DNA of 64,000 nt from Pararhodonellum marinum. GTDB taxonomy: Bacteria; Bacteroidota; Bacteroidia; Cytophagales; Cyclobacteriaceae. A model generated the notes under the pieces. It saw only the letters and a program-made list of their open reading frames with translations, did no database searches and had not been told where the DNA came from. The stretch covers positions 248,001-312,000 of the forward strand of contig NZ_JACEFJ010000001.1 of assembly GCF_015354735.1 (NCBI RefSeq). The letters are read 5' to 3'. Positions 38,778 to 47,477 of the stretch are shown one piece after another (the stretch's first letter is position 1; each line of letters starts with the position of its first letter). The position numbers and the translations under genes are program-made.

Positions 38778-40205
38778 TTAATTTACGTGTTTGGTAATGT
38801 AATCAGCAAAGGCATACAGTTCTGCCTCTTTAAACGAATTGGCCATGATCTGAAGACCGATGGGTAATCCGTCTTTGTCTGTGCCGTTTGGGACAGAAAT
38901 AGCAGGAACTCCTGATACAGAGGCCTGAACCGTGAATAAATCCTCCAGGTACATGGCTACGGGATCATTGGAATGCTCTCCAAACTTAAACGCTGTACTT
39001 GGTGTCGTTGGCATAATGATGTAATCATATTTGTCCAACAAATCCTCCGTAAATTCCTTGATCAGGCGCCTTACTTTTTGGGCTTTGGTAAAATAAGCAT
39101 CATAATAACTCGCACTCAATACAAAAGTCCCCAGCATGATCCTTCTCTTTACTTCTTCTCCGAATCCCTCAGATCGGGTCAGCTTATACATGCTTTCCAA
39201 ATTGTGGGCATTGGGGGTTCTGTACCCGTATTTGACCCCGTCAAACCTTGATAGGTTGGAACTTGCCTCAGCAGTGGTCAATATGTAGTAAGTGGGAAGC
39301 ACATAATCCAATAGTGGGAAGCTTACCTGTTCCACTTCATGGCCTTCATTTTTTAGTTTTTGAAGAATATCCATGGTGTGCTTTTTGATCTCGGGTTGCA
39401 AAGCCTCCGAATCCAATGTTTCTTTGAGATAGGCGATTTTAACAGGCTTGCCAAAATGAAGCAATTCAGAGTAATTGGGAACCGGCTTTCTGGATACAGT
39501 GCTGTCAAATTCGTCGGGACCTGCGATAACCTCCATGACGAGGGCATTGTCTTTGACATTGGTAGAAAAAATACCAATGGTATCAAATGAAGAGGCATAG
39601 GCAATCAAACCATACCGGGAAACTCTGGAATAAGTGGGCTTTACCCCAACCAATCCGGTGAAAGCAGCCGGTTGCCTTACAGAACCGCCGGTATCGGTAC
39701 CCAAAGAAACGGTACATAAGTTAGCCTGAACGGCTACAGCAGACCCCCCTGATGAACCACCGGGAACCCGGGTTTCGTCGATGGCGTTCAGTACTTTTCC
39801 GTGGGCGGAATTCTCGTTGGAGGAACCCATACCGAATTCATCACAGTTAAGGCGGCCTATGATAATCGCATCCTCATCCACCAGCTTTTGAACTGCAGTA
39901 GCAGAAAATTGAGATTCAAAACCTGACAATATTTTACTGGAAGCGTTGGCCCCATGTCCTTCGTAACAAAGCACATCTTTAATGGCAACCACCATCCCGG
40001 CAAGTTTACCGGCACTTCCTGAATGTAATTTTTGGTCTATGCGCTCAGCTTGTTGTTTGGCGGAAAGCTCATAAACTTCGACGAAGGCGTTGAGATGCGC
40101 CTTCGTCTGTATGTTTTGGAGATAATATTCGACTATCGCTTGACAGTTCGTTTCCTTATTTTCAAGCGATTTCTTGATGTCGTCAAATGATCGGTACTTT
40201 GTCAA
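38778..40205 (-). CDS. gatA: Asp-tRNA(Asn)/Glu-tRNA(Gln) amidotransferase subunit A
   Basis: 475 residues. The amidase-signature triad Lys-cisSer-Ser is K76, S151 and S175 (IKDVL, GGSSGGS, TDTGGSVRQPA), with the same spacing as in characterised GatA. It frees ammonia from glutamine for transamidation of misacylated tRNA. The start is TTG at 40205; there is no ATG until well inside the conserved domain. It follows tatA by 11 bases. gatB and gatC are not in the window. Confidence 0.95.
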   Translation of the reverse strand: MTKYRSFDDIKKSLENKETNCQAIVEYYLQNIQTKAHLNAFVEVYELSAKQQAERIDQKLHSGSAGKLAGMVVAIKDVLCYEGHGANASSKILSGFESQFSATAVQKLVDEDAIIIGRLNCDEFGMGSSNENSAHGKVLNAIDETRVPGGSSGGSAVAVQANLCTVSLGTDTGGSVRQPAAFTGLVGVKPTYSRVSRYGLIAYASSFDTIGIFSTNVKDNALVMEVIAGPDEFDSTVSRKPVPNYSELLHFGKPVKIAYLKETLDSEALQPEIKKHTMDILQKLKNEGHEVEQVSFPLLDYVLPTYYILTTAEASSNLSRFDGVKYGYRTPNAHNLESMYKLTRSEGFGEEVKRRIMLGTFVLSASYYDAYFTKAQKVRRLIKEFTEDLLDKYDYIIMPTTPSTAFKFGEHSNDPVAMYLEDLFTVQASVSGVPAISVPNGTDKDGLPIGLQIMANSFKEAELYAFADYITKHVN

Positions 40206-40216
40206 TTTCTGAATTT

Positions 40217-40420
40217 TTAGTCTTTTTTCTTCTTTTCTTTCATACCCTCTTCCAAATCTTCCTGAATTTCTTTGGTAGCATCTCTAAACTCTCTGATGCC
40301 TCTTCCCAATCCTCTCGCCAATTCAGGGATTCTTTTTGCGCCAAATAGGAGAATGATCACCAATATGATCAATATCACTGATGGGCCTCCTATATTTCCG
40401 ATGAATCCTAATGTAGTCAT
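40217..40420 (-). CDS. tatA: Twin-arginine translocase subunit TatA/TatE
   Basis: 67 residues: short periplasmic N-terminus, one membrane segment (about 13-26), the hinge FGAKRIPELARGLGRGIREF and an amphipathic helix ending in a Lys-rich tail. TatA oligomers form the pathway for folded Tat substrates. The gene has its own near-perfect promoter and leads gatA and the transglycosylase. The GH1 protein at 58174 is a likely Tat client. Confidence 0.95.
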   Translation of the reverse strand: MTTLGFIGNIGGPSVILIILVIILLFGAKRIPELARGLGRGIREFRDATKEIQEDLEEGMKEKKKKD

Positions 40421-40450
40421 GATGCCTTGATTTTGGTTTTGATTTTGTTA

Positions 40451-40482
40451 CAAAGATATAACTGTGCTATTCTAACACAAAA
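40451..40482 (-). promoter_or_regulatory. Promoter of tatA-gatA-transglycosylase
   Basis: Read on minus: TTTTG at 40482-40478, a 19-base spacer, TATCTTTG at 40458-40451 (exact TANNTTTG), then the tatA ATG about 31 bases on. Both boxes fit the Bacteroidota consensus. Confidence 0.7.
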
Positions 40483-40533
40483 GAATAATTTACAGTTCTA
40501 CTTCTTTTTTATAAAGATACATATTTTAATCGA

Positions 40534-41787
40534 TTATTTGGTAGCAAGCCAGATGGAAGGATCCATTACTTGAAGCCCTTTCCAAGTCTGGAAATGCACT
40601 TCTGCCAGACCTTCTTTGTCAGTGTAGACTGTGCCGATTTTGTCGGTTGCCTTGATGGATTGACCGTTTTTCACAGAAATGGTTTTCAGCTTGCTATACA
40701 TGGTATAATATTCCCCATGCTTGATGATGATGGTACCTCCGTATCCTGGCATGGAAGTTATTTTGGTCACCACTCCGTCAAAAACCGCCCTCACTTCCGA
40801 GTTGGGATTGGTCTGTATGTCCACACCGTCATTATCCACTGTGATGCCTTTCAAAGTGGGGTGGGGGTGGCTTCCATATCGCTTGGAAATAAATCCATTG
40901 GTCACTGGCCAAGGGATTCTGCCTTTGTTACCGGCAAAAGAATTGGACAGGGCTGCAGCTTCCGGTGTCATGGGCATGGAGCTTCCTGTAGTCTTGGTCG
41001 CTTTACTTCCCTCTTTTTTGGCAGAAGCTTCTGCTAGTCGGATTTCCTCTTCTATGACCATGGTGATCATTTTGTTCAGCTGCTCTTGTTGTTTTTTGGC
41101 TGCTGCTATTTGCTTTTTGAGGTCTTCTTCTTTCTGACTAAGCGTTTTGACGATATCCTGTTGTTGCTTTTTCAGTACATCCAACTCTTTCTTCTGCGCC
41201 TGTTCCTGATTGAGAGCCAGTTGTTTTTCTACTTTTTTGTCTTCCAGCCGAATTCTTTGCAGGGCAAGGTCTTCGTTTACTTTTTCAATTTGATCGACCT
41301 GTTTTTTTCTGGCCTCACTGTATTGGCGCAGGTATTTCAGGCGCATATAAAACTGCTTGAAATTGGCAGAACTGAATACAAAAGTCATGATATTCACTCC
41401 ACTGTTTAATTTGGCAGAGGTATAGATCATTTTAGAATATTCTTCTTTTAGATTTTTGAGGTCATTTTCCAGAGATTTGACCATTTTTTCAGTTTCACTG
41501 ATTTCCTGGTTGATCAACCTGACCTCTCTGTTAAGGGTATTGATGAAACTCACCCTCGTCTCCAGCTTTTTGTTGACTGCGTTAAGTTCACCAAGTGTAT
41601 TTTTTTTCTTACTCGCGGTTTGTTTGAGTATTTTATCAAATTCCACAAGGCGCTTCTGTATTTCCGCTTTTTCTTTTTCCAACTGTGCCCTGGATTTTTT
41701 GGTCTGGGAAAAAGCGTCCACACTTCCCAACAATAGTAATCCGGTAATGAGGAGGGTAAAAAAGAGAAAAGAAGTATGCTGCCTCAT
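40534..41787 (-). CDS. EnvC-like murein hydrolase activator, degenerate M23/LytM domain
   Basis: 417 residues: signal peptide ending about 28, long coiled coil from about 32 to 250 rich in Lys/Glu/Gln, and a C-terminal M23 domain (about 290-417). The zinc site is broken: the usual HxGxD is NDGVD, and the usual His of the YxHL motif is Ser in YTMYSKL; an isolated His remains in AEVHFQTW. This matches EnvC/NlpD-type factors that switch on amidases rather than cutting peptidoglycan. It is 3 bases after the DUF4292 gene. Confidence 0.9.
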   Translation of the reverse strand: MRQHTSFLFFTLLITGLLLLGSVDAFSQTKKSRAQLEKEKAEIQKRLVEFDKILKQTASKKKNTLGELNAVNKKLETRVSFINTLNREVRLINQEISETEKMVKSLENDLKNLKEEYSKMIYTSAKLNSGVNIMTFVFSSANFKQFYMRLKYLRQYSEARKKQVDQIEKVNEDLALQRIRLEDKKVEKQLALNQEQAQKKELDVLKKQQQDIVKTLSQKEEDLKKQIAAAKKQQEQLNKMITMVIEEEIRLAEASAKKEGSKATKTTGSSMPMTPEAAALSNSFAGNKGRIPWPVTNGFISKRYGSHPHPTLKGITVDNDGVDIQTNPNSEVRAVFDGVVTKITSMPGYGGTIIIKHGEYYTMYSKLKTISVKNGQSIKATDKIGTVYTDKEGLAEVHFQTWKGLQVMDPSIWLATK

Positions 41788-41790
41788 GTG

Positions 41791-42531
41791 CTAATAATTA
41801 TAGGGAAAAGTCAGCGGTTCGGTTAAAGATTCGACCCGGTTCATTTCCACATTCAGTGTGGTAGATTTGGGACCTTCAGGCATCTCCAAGAGCACCCGGA
41901 TCAGCAACTTGTTGGGAAAAGGCTGCTCATCCACTTCACCAAACTGAGGATATTGCGCGGTTAATCGCCCTTTTAATTTACTGGAAGCACTTTCGAGTGA
42001 AGTGGACTTCCCATGTGTGGTACTGATCACAGTTTCATAATTCACATTGTCTCTCACTTGACTTAATTCAAAAGTTTTCCCAATCCGGACCAGCCTGTCA
42101 CGAAAACTGAATTCATTGGGAATATTAGCAAAAAGGATGTTTTGAAACAAGTCCAAAGAGAGGTTTACGCCATATTGATCGCTGAATTCCTGAAAGGTCA
42201 TGTCAAGGCTTTCTCCGTTGAGTCGATCTTTGATTTTGATGTGATCTTGGGTGATGATTCCTCGGGCAGCTTCTATACCAAGTCCAGGTGTGATACTGAA
42301 CCAAATGATGCTGTCTTTTTTGGCCCTCATGTTCAGGCTGCCACGGGTGGTTTTGCCGTTTGGCTCTTCTAGGACAATTCTCGCCCTGGCATTTAGGTAT
42401 TGAAACTTAAAGTAATTGGGCTGGAATTCCTCCATCACCTCATCGGACGTGTAAAGTATTGGTTTTTTGGCACAAGCGGACAATCCGATTACCATGATGA
42501 GGAAAACGGAAACTAGCCGATATTTATTCAT
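41791..42531 (-). CDS. DUF4292 family lipoprotein
   Basis: 246 residues from ATG 42531, which gives a clean lipoprotein signal MNKYRLVSVF... with lipobox GLSAC (Cys20). The body has the DUF4292 pattern (FQYLNARARIVL, KKDSIIWFSITPGLGIEAAR), which resembles LolB/LolA-like lipid-binding barrels. A role in lipoprotein or LPS handling is only inference. It overlaps the 3' end of the TPR gene by 8 bp. Confidence 0.85.
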   Translation of the reverse strand: MNKYRLVSVFLIMVIGLSACAKKPILYTSDEVMEEFQPNYFKFQYLNARARIVLEEPNGKTTRGSLNMRAKKDSIIWFSITPGLGIEAARGIITQDHIKIKDRLNGESLDMTFQEFSDQYGVNLSLDLFQNILFANIPNEFSFRDRLVRIGKTFELSQVRDNVNYETVISTTHGKSTSLESASSKLKGRLTAQYPQFGEVDEQPFPNKLLIRVLLEMPEGPKSTTLNVEMNRVESLTEPLTFPYNY

Positions 42532-44269
42532 AATACCTCTTGTCTTTGATTTTTTGATCCAAAAATTCTGTGGTGTCATCCCCTCCTTTTGCCTTTTGCC
42601 AGTAAGATAATGCGCCCTTGGGATCTCCCAATCGATAGAGGATATCGCCGTAATGCTCCAACATGACACCACTGGGCTCTGCTTCATTCTCTAAGGCCAG
42701 TTTCATGTATTTTTCGGCTTCCTGATATTCTTCCAATTGAAAAAGCACCCATGCATGGGTATCCAAATAGGTGGCATTGGTCGGGAATCTCTTGACCAGT
42801 TTTTCAGACATCGACTTTGCTTTGTCAAGATCTTTTTTCTCCAGGGAAAGAAAATACGCATAGTTGTTTAAGACATGTTCTTGATTGGGGTTTTTGGCCA
42901 ATACCTTTTCATAATAGTCAAAAGCCTTATCCTTTTTATCCAATTGATGATATGTGTCTCCCAGCTGTCCCCAAACCAAAAGATCCAGTTGTTGGTTTTT
43001 GCCGGCATTGATTTCTTCACTTTTTTCAAGGGAAACAGCAGCCTCTTGGTGATTCTTTTGGGCCAATTTGGCCGTTCCGTCAAAAAACCAAAACTCTGGT
43101 TTTTCAGGAAATTCTTCCACCGCCATGACGGTATATTTTTCTATTTCTCCAAAATCCTCCCCTCTTTCAAACATGACCGTAATCACATTTTGCAGGATGT
43201 TTTCATTGGCTGGATTAAGAGAGAGGGACTCTTTGTAATAGGTGAGACCTTCTTCTATTTTACCATTTTGAAATGCCCTATTTCCCAATATCCCCGTTAC
43301 ATCAGGATCATTGGGGTTATGTAGGAGCATCAGTTTGGTCAGTTCATCCAGCATTTCTTCTCTTGCAGAAGATTTAAATTCAGCCATGATTTCCTCAAAG
43401 ACCTTGGCCTTCACTTCACCTTCCAAATCGGGATGAGCAAAAGCCTCCAACAAGTAGACATTTGCTTCCTCCATTTGGTCTTTTTGTTTCAAAAGAGTAT
43501 AAGCTGCAAGCTTTACATCAGGTTGATTGGGATAGGTTTCCAGATTTTTTTTCACCAAGCCAATGGCCTCATCGATGCGGTTGTTGTTGAAAAGGATCTC
43601 GACCAAGGCCAGTAAGTACCGGGAATTGCCCGGGTTGGACTCTATCAGCGTTTCTCCTTCTTTGATCGCACTCTCCAAATCATTGTTTCTTAAATGAATT
43701 CTTTGTTTTTGAAAAGTCAGCTGTTCCGCTACACCAAAAAAATCCTCCGCTTCATTCAAAGCAATGAGGGCATTGTCAAAATCCTGTGCAGTAAGGTAAA
43801 GGGAGGCCAAATCCAAAATATACTGCTGATTGTCCTCAGAGTTATCCATCAGGGACCGCAGAATCTCAGCGGATTTGGCAGGCTGATTCTGATTTGAATA
43901 AACCTCAGCCATCAATAGGTGGTAATATTTGTTTTCCGGATCTGCTTCTAAGGCACGTTGGCCATAATCCAAAGCCTCCTGGTTCTTGTTGGCCCTGACC
44001 AGGATTTCGGCTATTTTAAAATTGATGGCACCCTCTTCCGGACTCAGTTCGCGGGCTTTCTGGAAATAGAAATAAGCTTTCTCAAACTCCTCCAACATCA
44101 GGTATTTTTGCCCTTCCACAAATAGCCGACTGGTCTGGGCTTGGGTGTGCTGTGCCTTTAGCTCTTTTCTTTTTGGTTTATTCTGGGCAAGGGCCATAGG
44201 ATGCATACCAGCCATAAATCCGACAGTCAAGAAAAGAATGGAAAATATTTTTACAAATTTTATTGTCAT
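42524..44269 (-). CDS. Exported TPR-repeat protein
   Basis: 581 residues from ATG 44269, chosen because it starts a signal peptide (MTIKFVKIFSILFLT...MALAQ); a longer frame to 44437 is not conserved in type. About twelve tetratricopeptide repeats follow, for example AYFYFQKARELSPEEGAI and AFDYYEKVLAKNPNQEHVL. TPR proteins act as scaffolds; in this conserved cluster with DUF4292 and EnvC the partner is probably in envelope assembly. No catalytic domain is seen. Confidence 0.9.
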   Translation of the reverse strand: MTIKFVKIFSILFLTVGFMAGMHPMALAQNKPKRKELKAQHTQAQTSRLFVEGQKYLMLEEFEKAYFYFQKARELSPEEGAINFKIAEILVRANKNQEALDYGQRALEADPENKYYHLLMAEVYSNQNQPAKSAEILRSLMDNSEDNQQYILDLASLYLTAQDFDNALIALNEAEDFFGVAEQLTFQKQRIHLRNNDLESAIKEGETLIESNPGNSRYLLALVEILFNNNRIDEAIGLVKKNLETYPNQPDVKLAAYTLLKQKDQMEEANVYLLEAFAHPDLEGEVKAKVFEEIMAEFKSSAREEMLDELTKLMLLHNPNDPDVTGILGNRAFQNGKIEEGLTYYKESLSLNPANENILQNVITVMFERGEDFGEIEKYTVMAVEEFPEKPEFWFFDGTAKLAQKNHQEAAVSLEKSEEINAGKNQQLDLLVWGQLGDTYHQLDKKDKAFDYYEKVLAKNPNQEHVLNNYAYFLSLEKKDLDKAKSMSEKLVKRFPTNATYLDTHAWVLFQLEEYQEAEKYMKLALENEAEPSGVMLEHYGDILYRLGDPKGALSYWQKAKGGDDTTEFLDQKIKDKRYYE

Positions 44270-44493
44270 AGGTGGACTAGGTACAGTTAGACCATGGGTC
44301 TGCTCCAATGTCAAACGATGCATTAAAGCTTCTGGTATTTTCATTAAATGCTTAATTCCAAGGACTAATCCCTCGGTATCGAACGGAAATGGGGTAGGTA
44401 GGTTTACTTTCAAATCGCCAATCAGAAGATTGGTCACAAACTTAATGCCTTTTTGGAAAAGGCGTGGTATATAGCAACGAATTTCGAATTAGA

Positions 44494-44928
44494 TCAGCTT
44501 TTTCCGGTACTTCCATATCCCCCGGCACCTCTTTCAGTAGATGAAAGGGTAGCGCTTTCTTCCCACTGGATCTGCTCGTGCTTGGCCACCACCATCTGGG
44601 CGATCCGCTCCCCGTCATTTACAACGAAAGTTTCATTGGATAAATTCACGAGCAAAACCTTGATTTCTCCCCGGTAATCTGCATCAATTGTCCCAGGAGA
44701 ATTAAGGACGGTAAGGCCATGCTTGTATGCCAGCCCACTTCTTGGTCTGATCTGTGCCTCAAAACCTGCGGGCAATTCCATAAAAAGTCCGGTACCGACG
44801 AGTTTCCTTTCCAGCGGTTTCAGATGGACGGGAGCCTCTAAGTCAGCCCTAAGGTCCAATCCAGCGGAAAGGGAGGTCTGATACTCGGGAAGCGTATGCT
44901 TGGAAGCATTGATTACTTTTACAATCAT
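44494..44928 (-). CDS. dut: Deoxyuridine 5'-triphosphate nucleotidohydrolase
   Basis: 144 residues, standard trimeric dUTPase length. All five motifs are present: [30 protein letters not shown] and the C-terminal [10 protein letters not shown]. It hydrolyses dUTP to dUMP and pyrophosphate. It overlaps the flippase stop by 4 bp (ATGA). A 224-base gap follows with two short hairpins (44418-44433 and 44447-44463) without T-runs. Confidence 0.97.
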   Translation of the reverse strand: MIVKVINASKHTLPEYQTSLSAGLDLRADLEAPVHLKPLERKLVGTGLFMELPAGFEAQIRPRSGLAYKHGLTVLNSPGTIDADYRGEIKVLLVNLSNETFVVNDGERIAQMVVAKHEQIQWEESATLSSTERGAGGYGSTGKS

Positions 44929-46445
44929 GAGGAATGTTTGATTTTTTGGATGATCAAAGATAATTCCTTTTTTTCCAAAAAGGTAACGGTCATCAGGAAA
45001 GCCAACACCAATAAGTTGTGGATGGCAAAATTAAGGTATGGGTTGCCCAGGTCAAGGTAGAAGCCGGTGTAGCTCAAGGCAAATCCTAGCACAAGGTAGA
45101 AGATGTTCCGCGTGGTTTGATAGGGAATGGGGAAATACTTTTGTCCATAATAATAGCAAATTACACACATGGTCAAGTAAGTGGCCAAGGTACTTAGCGA
45201 ACCCCCAATGTATCCCAATCTGGGCACAAGAAGTAAAATTACCAAAATGGTAACCACGGCCCCGGCTAAGGTGATGTAAAAACTATACTTGGTCTGATCG
45301 GTCAGTTTAAACCAAATGCTCAGATTGAAATAAACTCCGAGCAACAGGTAACCCATCAACAGCATGGGCACGATATGCAGTCCGTCCATATAACCCTCAT
45401 TTCTTAAAAAGAGCGGGCCGATGATGTCAAGGTTGACCGAAACAAGGATCATCAATGTGGTACAGAAGATGATGAACCAATGCATCACCTTTGCAAACAA
45501 CTCAGGGCTGTTTTTTTCGGTGCTTTGGTTGAAGAAAAATGGTTCTGCAGCATACTTGAAAGCCTGAATGATCAGACTCATGATGATGGCCAACCTGAAA
45601 TTGGCACCAAAAACCCCTGCTGCTTCCCTAGAATTGAGACCGGGATAGAAACCTTCCGGTAGGATGTACTCAAACAGCATTCGGGAAAACACATCGTTGG
45701 TCACCCCTGCCAATCCCATAAAAAGCAAGGGGATGGCATAGCGCCACATCGGTTTTAAAATGTCTTTTTCCAGGGTGATTTTGAATTTCCCTGTTAGGAA
45801 AAACAAGATCGGAACTATGCTTGCATTAGCGAGCAGGTTGGCCAAAAGGATGTAGTCTACCCCCCATTCAGGCCGGTAGAAGGAGGAAATGAAAGGCTTC
45901 CACGCGACCAACAGGTCTCCGTTGACCACATGGAAACAAAAGACAATAAAGAAAATATTGAAACCTACATTTAGCAGGATGTTGAGCAGTTTGGTCATGG
46001 CAAACTGCAGGGCTTTGTTTTCTGCCCGCAGCTTGGCATAGGGAATCGCCAAGACGGCATCAATGGTCAGGATCAGTGCTGTCCACTTAAACAGGTAGGC
46101 CTTGCCAGGATAATCCAGCCAAATGCTGAATGCGTTGGCATTGAGGTACAGAAGGGCACCCAAGGTCAGGGAGCTGATCAAAATGAGACTTTGGGCATTA
46201 GAAAACACCCTTTTTGGGTCCAGGTTTTTTCCGGTAGAAAAACGGAAATAGGCCGTTTCCATGCCAAAGGTAAAGATCACATTGAAGAATGCAATTAGGG
46301 CATAAATGCTGGTAAAAGAGCCAAGGTCCTCTTTGAGCAGGTAAGCGGTGTAAATGGGAAGCAGAAAAAAATTGATGGTTCGGCCAAGGATGCTACTGAT
46401 TCCATAGATGGCCGTTTGGCCGGCGAGTTGCTTCAGTTGACCCAT
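44925..46445 (-). CDS. Lipopolysaccharide/polysaccharide flippase, MOP superfamily (Wzx-like)
   Basis: 506 residues from ATG 46445, about fourteen membrane segments. The N-terminus [20 protein letters not shown] and the overall arrangement fit oligosaccharide flippases that move undecaprenyl-linked glycans across the inner membrane. Its start lies just 15 bases after the terminator-like hairpin at the echA stop. The glycan moved is unknown. Confidence 0.9.
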   Translation of the reverse strand: MGQLKQLAGQTAIYGISSILGRTINFFLLPIYTAYLLKEDLGSFTSIYALIAFFNVIFTFGMETAYFRFSTGKNLDPKRVFSNAQSLILISSLTLGALLYLNANAFSIWLDYPGKAYLFKWTALILTIDAVLAIPYAKLRAENKALQFAMTKLLNILLNVGFNIFFIVFCFHVVNGDLLVAWKPFISSFYRPEWGVDYILLANLLANASIVPILFFLTGKFKITLEKDILKPMWRYAIPLLFMGLAGVTNDVFSRMLFEYILPEGFYPGLNSREAAGVFGANFRLAIIMSLIIQAFKYAAEPFFFNQSTEKNSPELFAKVMHWFIIFCTTLMILVSVNLDIIGPLFLRNEGYMDGLHIVPMLLMGYLLLGVYFNLSIWFKLTDQTKYSFYITLAGAVVTILVILLLVPRLGYIGGSLSTLATYLTMCVICYYYGQKYFPIPYQTTRNIFYLVLGFALSYTGFYLDLGNPYLNFAIHNLLVLAFLMTVTFLEKKELSLIIQKIKHSS

Positions 46446-46460
46446 GGCTTTAAAAAGCAA

Positions 46461-46481
46461 AAAGGGGACTTACTCCCCTTT
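46461..46481 (-). terminator. Hairpin terminator spanning the echA stop codon
   Basis: Perfect 8-bp stem AAAGGGGA / TCCCCTTT with a 5-base loop. Read on minus the stem is followed by TTGCTTTTT. The echA stop (46470-46472) lies inside the loop region, and the flippase ATG is at 46445. Confidence 0.7.
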
Positions 46482-47255
46482 AAAATTAGGTTTTCTTTTT
46501 TCCAGGAATGCTGTGGTTCCTTCTTGGTAGTCATCTGATTTGACACATCTGGCAAAGCCGTTGGCCTCAATTTGGTAGCCGTTTTCACTCGGTATAAATA
46601 CTGCATTGACACAGTCAATGATCATCCCAATTGCAAGTGGCGCCTTGCTCATGATGGTATGAAGGATCTGTTCCGCCTTGGCAATGGCTCCTTGTTTGTC
46701 AGGCGCCACATGGTTGACAAGGCCCAGGGTTTTTGCTTCCTCAGCACCGATCATTTCTCCAGTCATCAGGAATTCATTGGCTTTTCCCCTGCCGATCAGG
46801 TAGGTAAGGCGCTGCGTGCCCCCATAGCCAGGGATGATGCCCAGGTTGACCTCAGGCTGTCCAAATTTGGCATTGGCGGACGCGATCCTCATATGGCAGG
46901 CCATAGCCAGTTCACACCCTCCGCCTAAGGCAAAGCCATTCACCACCGCGATGACCGGTTTGTGGCAGGATTCGATCAGGTTGAATATTTCCTGGCCGTT
47001 TTCAGCAAATTTCCTGGCGTTGAGCTCATTGAGTTCCGCTATTTCGTTGATATCCGCCCCTGCCACAAAAGCCTTTTCTCCGGCACCCGTGAGGATGACC
47101 GACTTGATGGTTTTGTTGTCATTGACTTCGTCAAAAATATTTTTTAGCTCTTCTAATGTTTCAAAATTGAGTGCGTTAAGCTTGGATTCCCGGTTGATGG
47201 TGAGGTAGAGGATTCCGTTTTTATTTTCGGAAAGAAGGATTTTTGATTCAGACAT
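46470..47255 (-). CDS. Enoyl-CoA hydratase/isomerase family protein (crotonase)
   Basis: 261 residues. Both catalytic glutamates of hydratases are present: E115 in GGGCELAMACH and E135 in GQPEVNLGIIPG; the oxyanion-hole motif GADINEI lies at about 66-72. It adds water to trans-2-enoyl-CoA in fatty-acid or butyrate-type metabolism. It has a clear promoter upstream and a hairpin at its end, so it may be a single-gene unit, divergent from icd. Confidence 0.94.
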   Translation of the reverse strand: MSESKILLSENKNGILYLTINRESKLNALNFETLEELKNIFDEVNDNKTIKSVILTGAGEKAFVAGADINEIAELNELNARKFAENGQEIFNLIESCHKPVIAVVNGFALGGGCELAMACHMRIASANAKFGQPEVNLGIIPGYGGTQRLTYLIGRGKANEFLMTGEMIGAEEAKTLGLVNHVAPDKQGAIAKAEQILHTIMSKAPLAIGMIIDCVNAVFIPSENGYQIEANGFARCVKSDDYQEGTTAFLEKRKPNFKGE

Positions 47256-47278
47256 GCGAATAAATCAATGTTGAGCTC

Positions 47279-47309
47279 CAAATATACAAGTACCCCAAAC
47301 AAACGCAAA
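47279..47309 (-). promoter_or_regulatory. Promoter of the enoyl-CoA hydratase gene
   Basis: Read on minus: CTTTG at 47310-47306, a 19-base spacer, TATATTTG at 47286-47279 (exact TANNTTTG), 23 bases before the ATG at 47255. Confidence 0.65.
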
Positions 47310-47436
47310 GCATTCCCTTCAAAATTCTATGGAATCCAAATTTTGTATAATCCTTGGTCTTTTTTTATCAATGTCTTGATCTTTCACTGTTCAGGGAATT
47401 AATGCAGGTTTTCCCCCTGCTTCTGCTTATTTTTTG

Positions 47437-47444
47437 TATTTTTG
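47437..47444 (+). promoter_or_regulatory. Candidate -7 box of icd
   Basis: TATTTTTG matches TANNTTTG exactly, 33 bases before the icd ATG. No clear TTG at -33. Confidence 0.45.
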
Positions 47445-47477
47445 CCATCTGAAAAAACCAAATAAATTACAGCATAT

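Noticed and set aside
42532-42687. N-terminal extension of the DUF4292 protein
   Set aside because: The ATG at 42531 gives a standard lipoprotein signal with lipobox; the extension lies in the upstream TPR gene.
44270-44437. N-terminal extension of the TPR protein
   Set aside because: The ATG at 44269 starts a proper signal peptide, and the extension has no such feature.
44447-44463. GCCTTTT / AAAAGGC hairpin after dut as a terminator
   Set aside because: No T-run follows on the minus strand; kept only as a structural note under dut.
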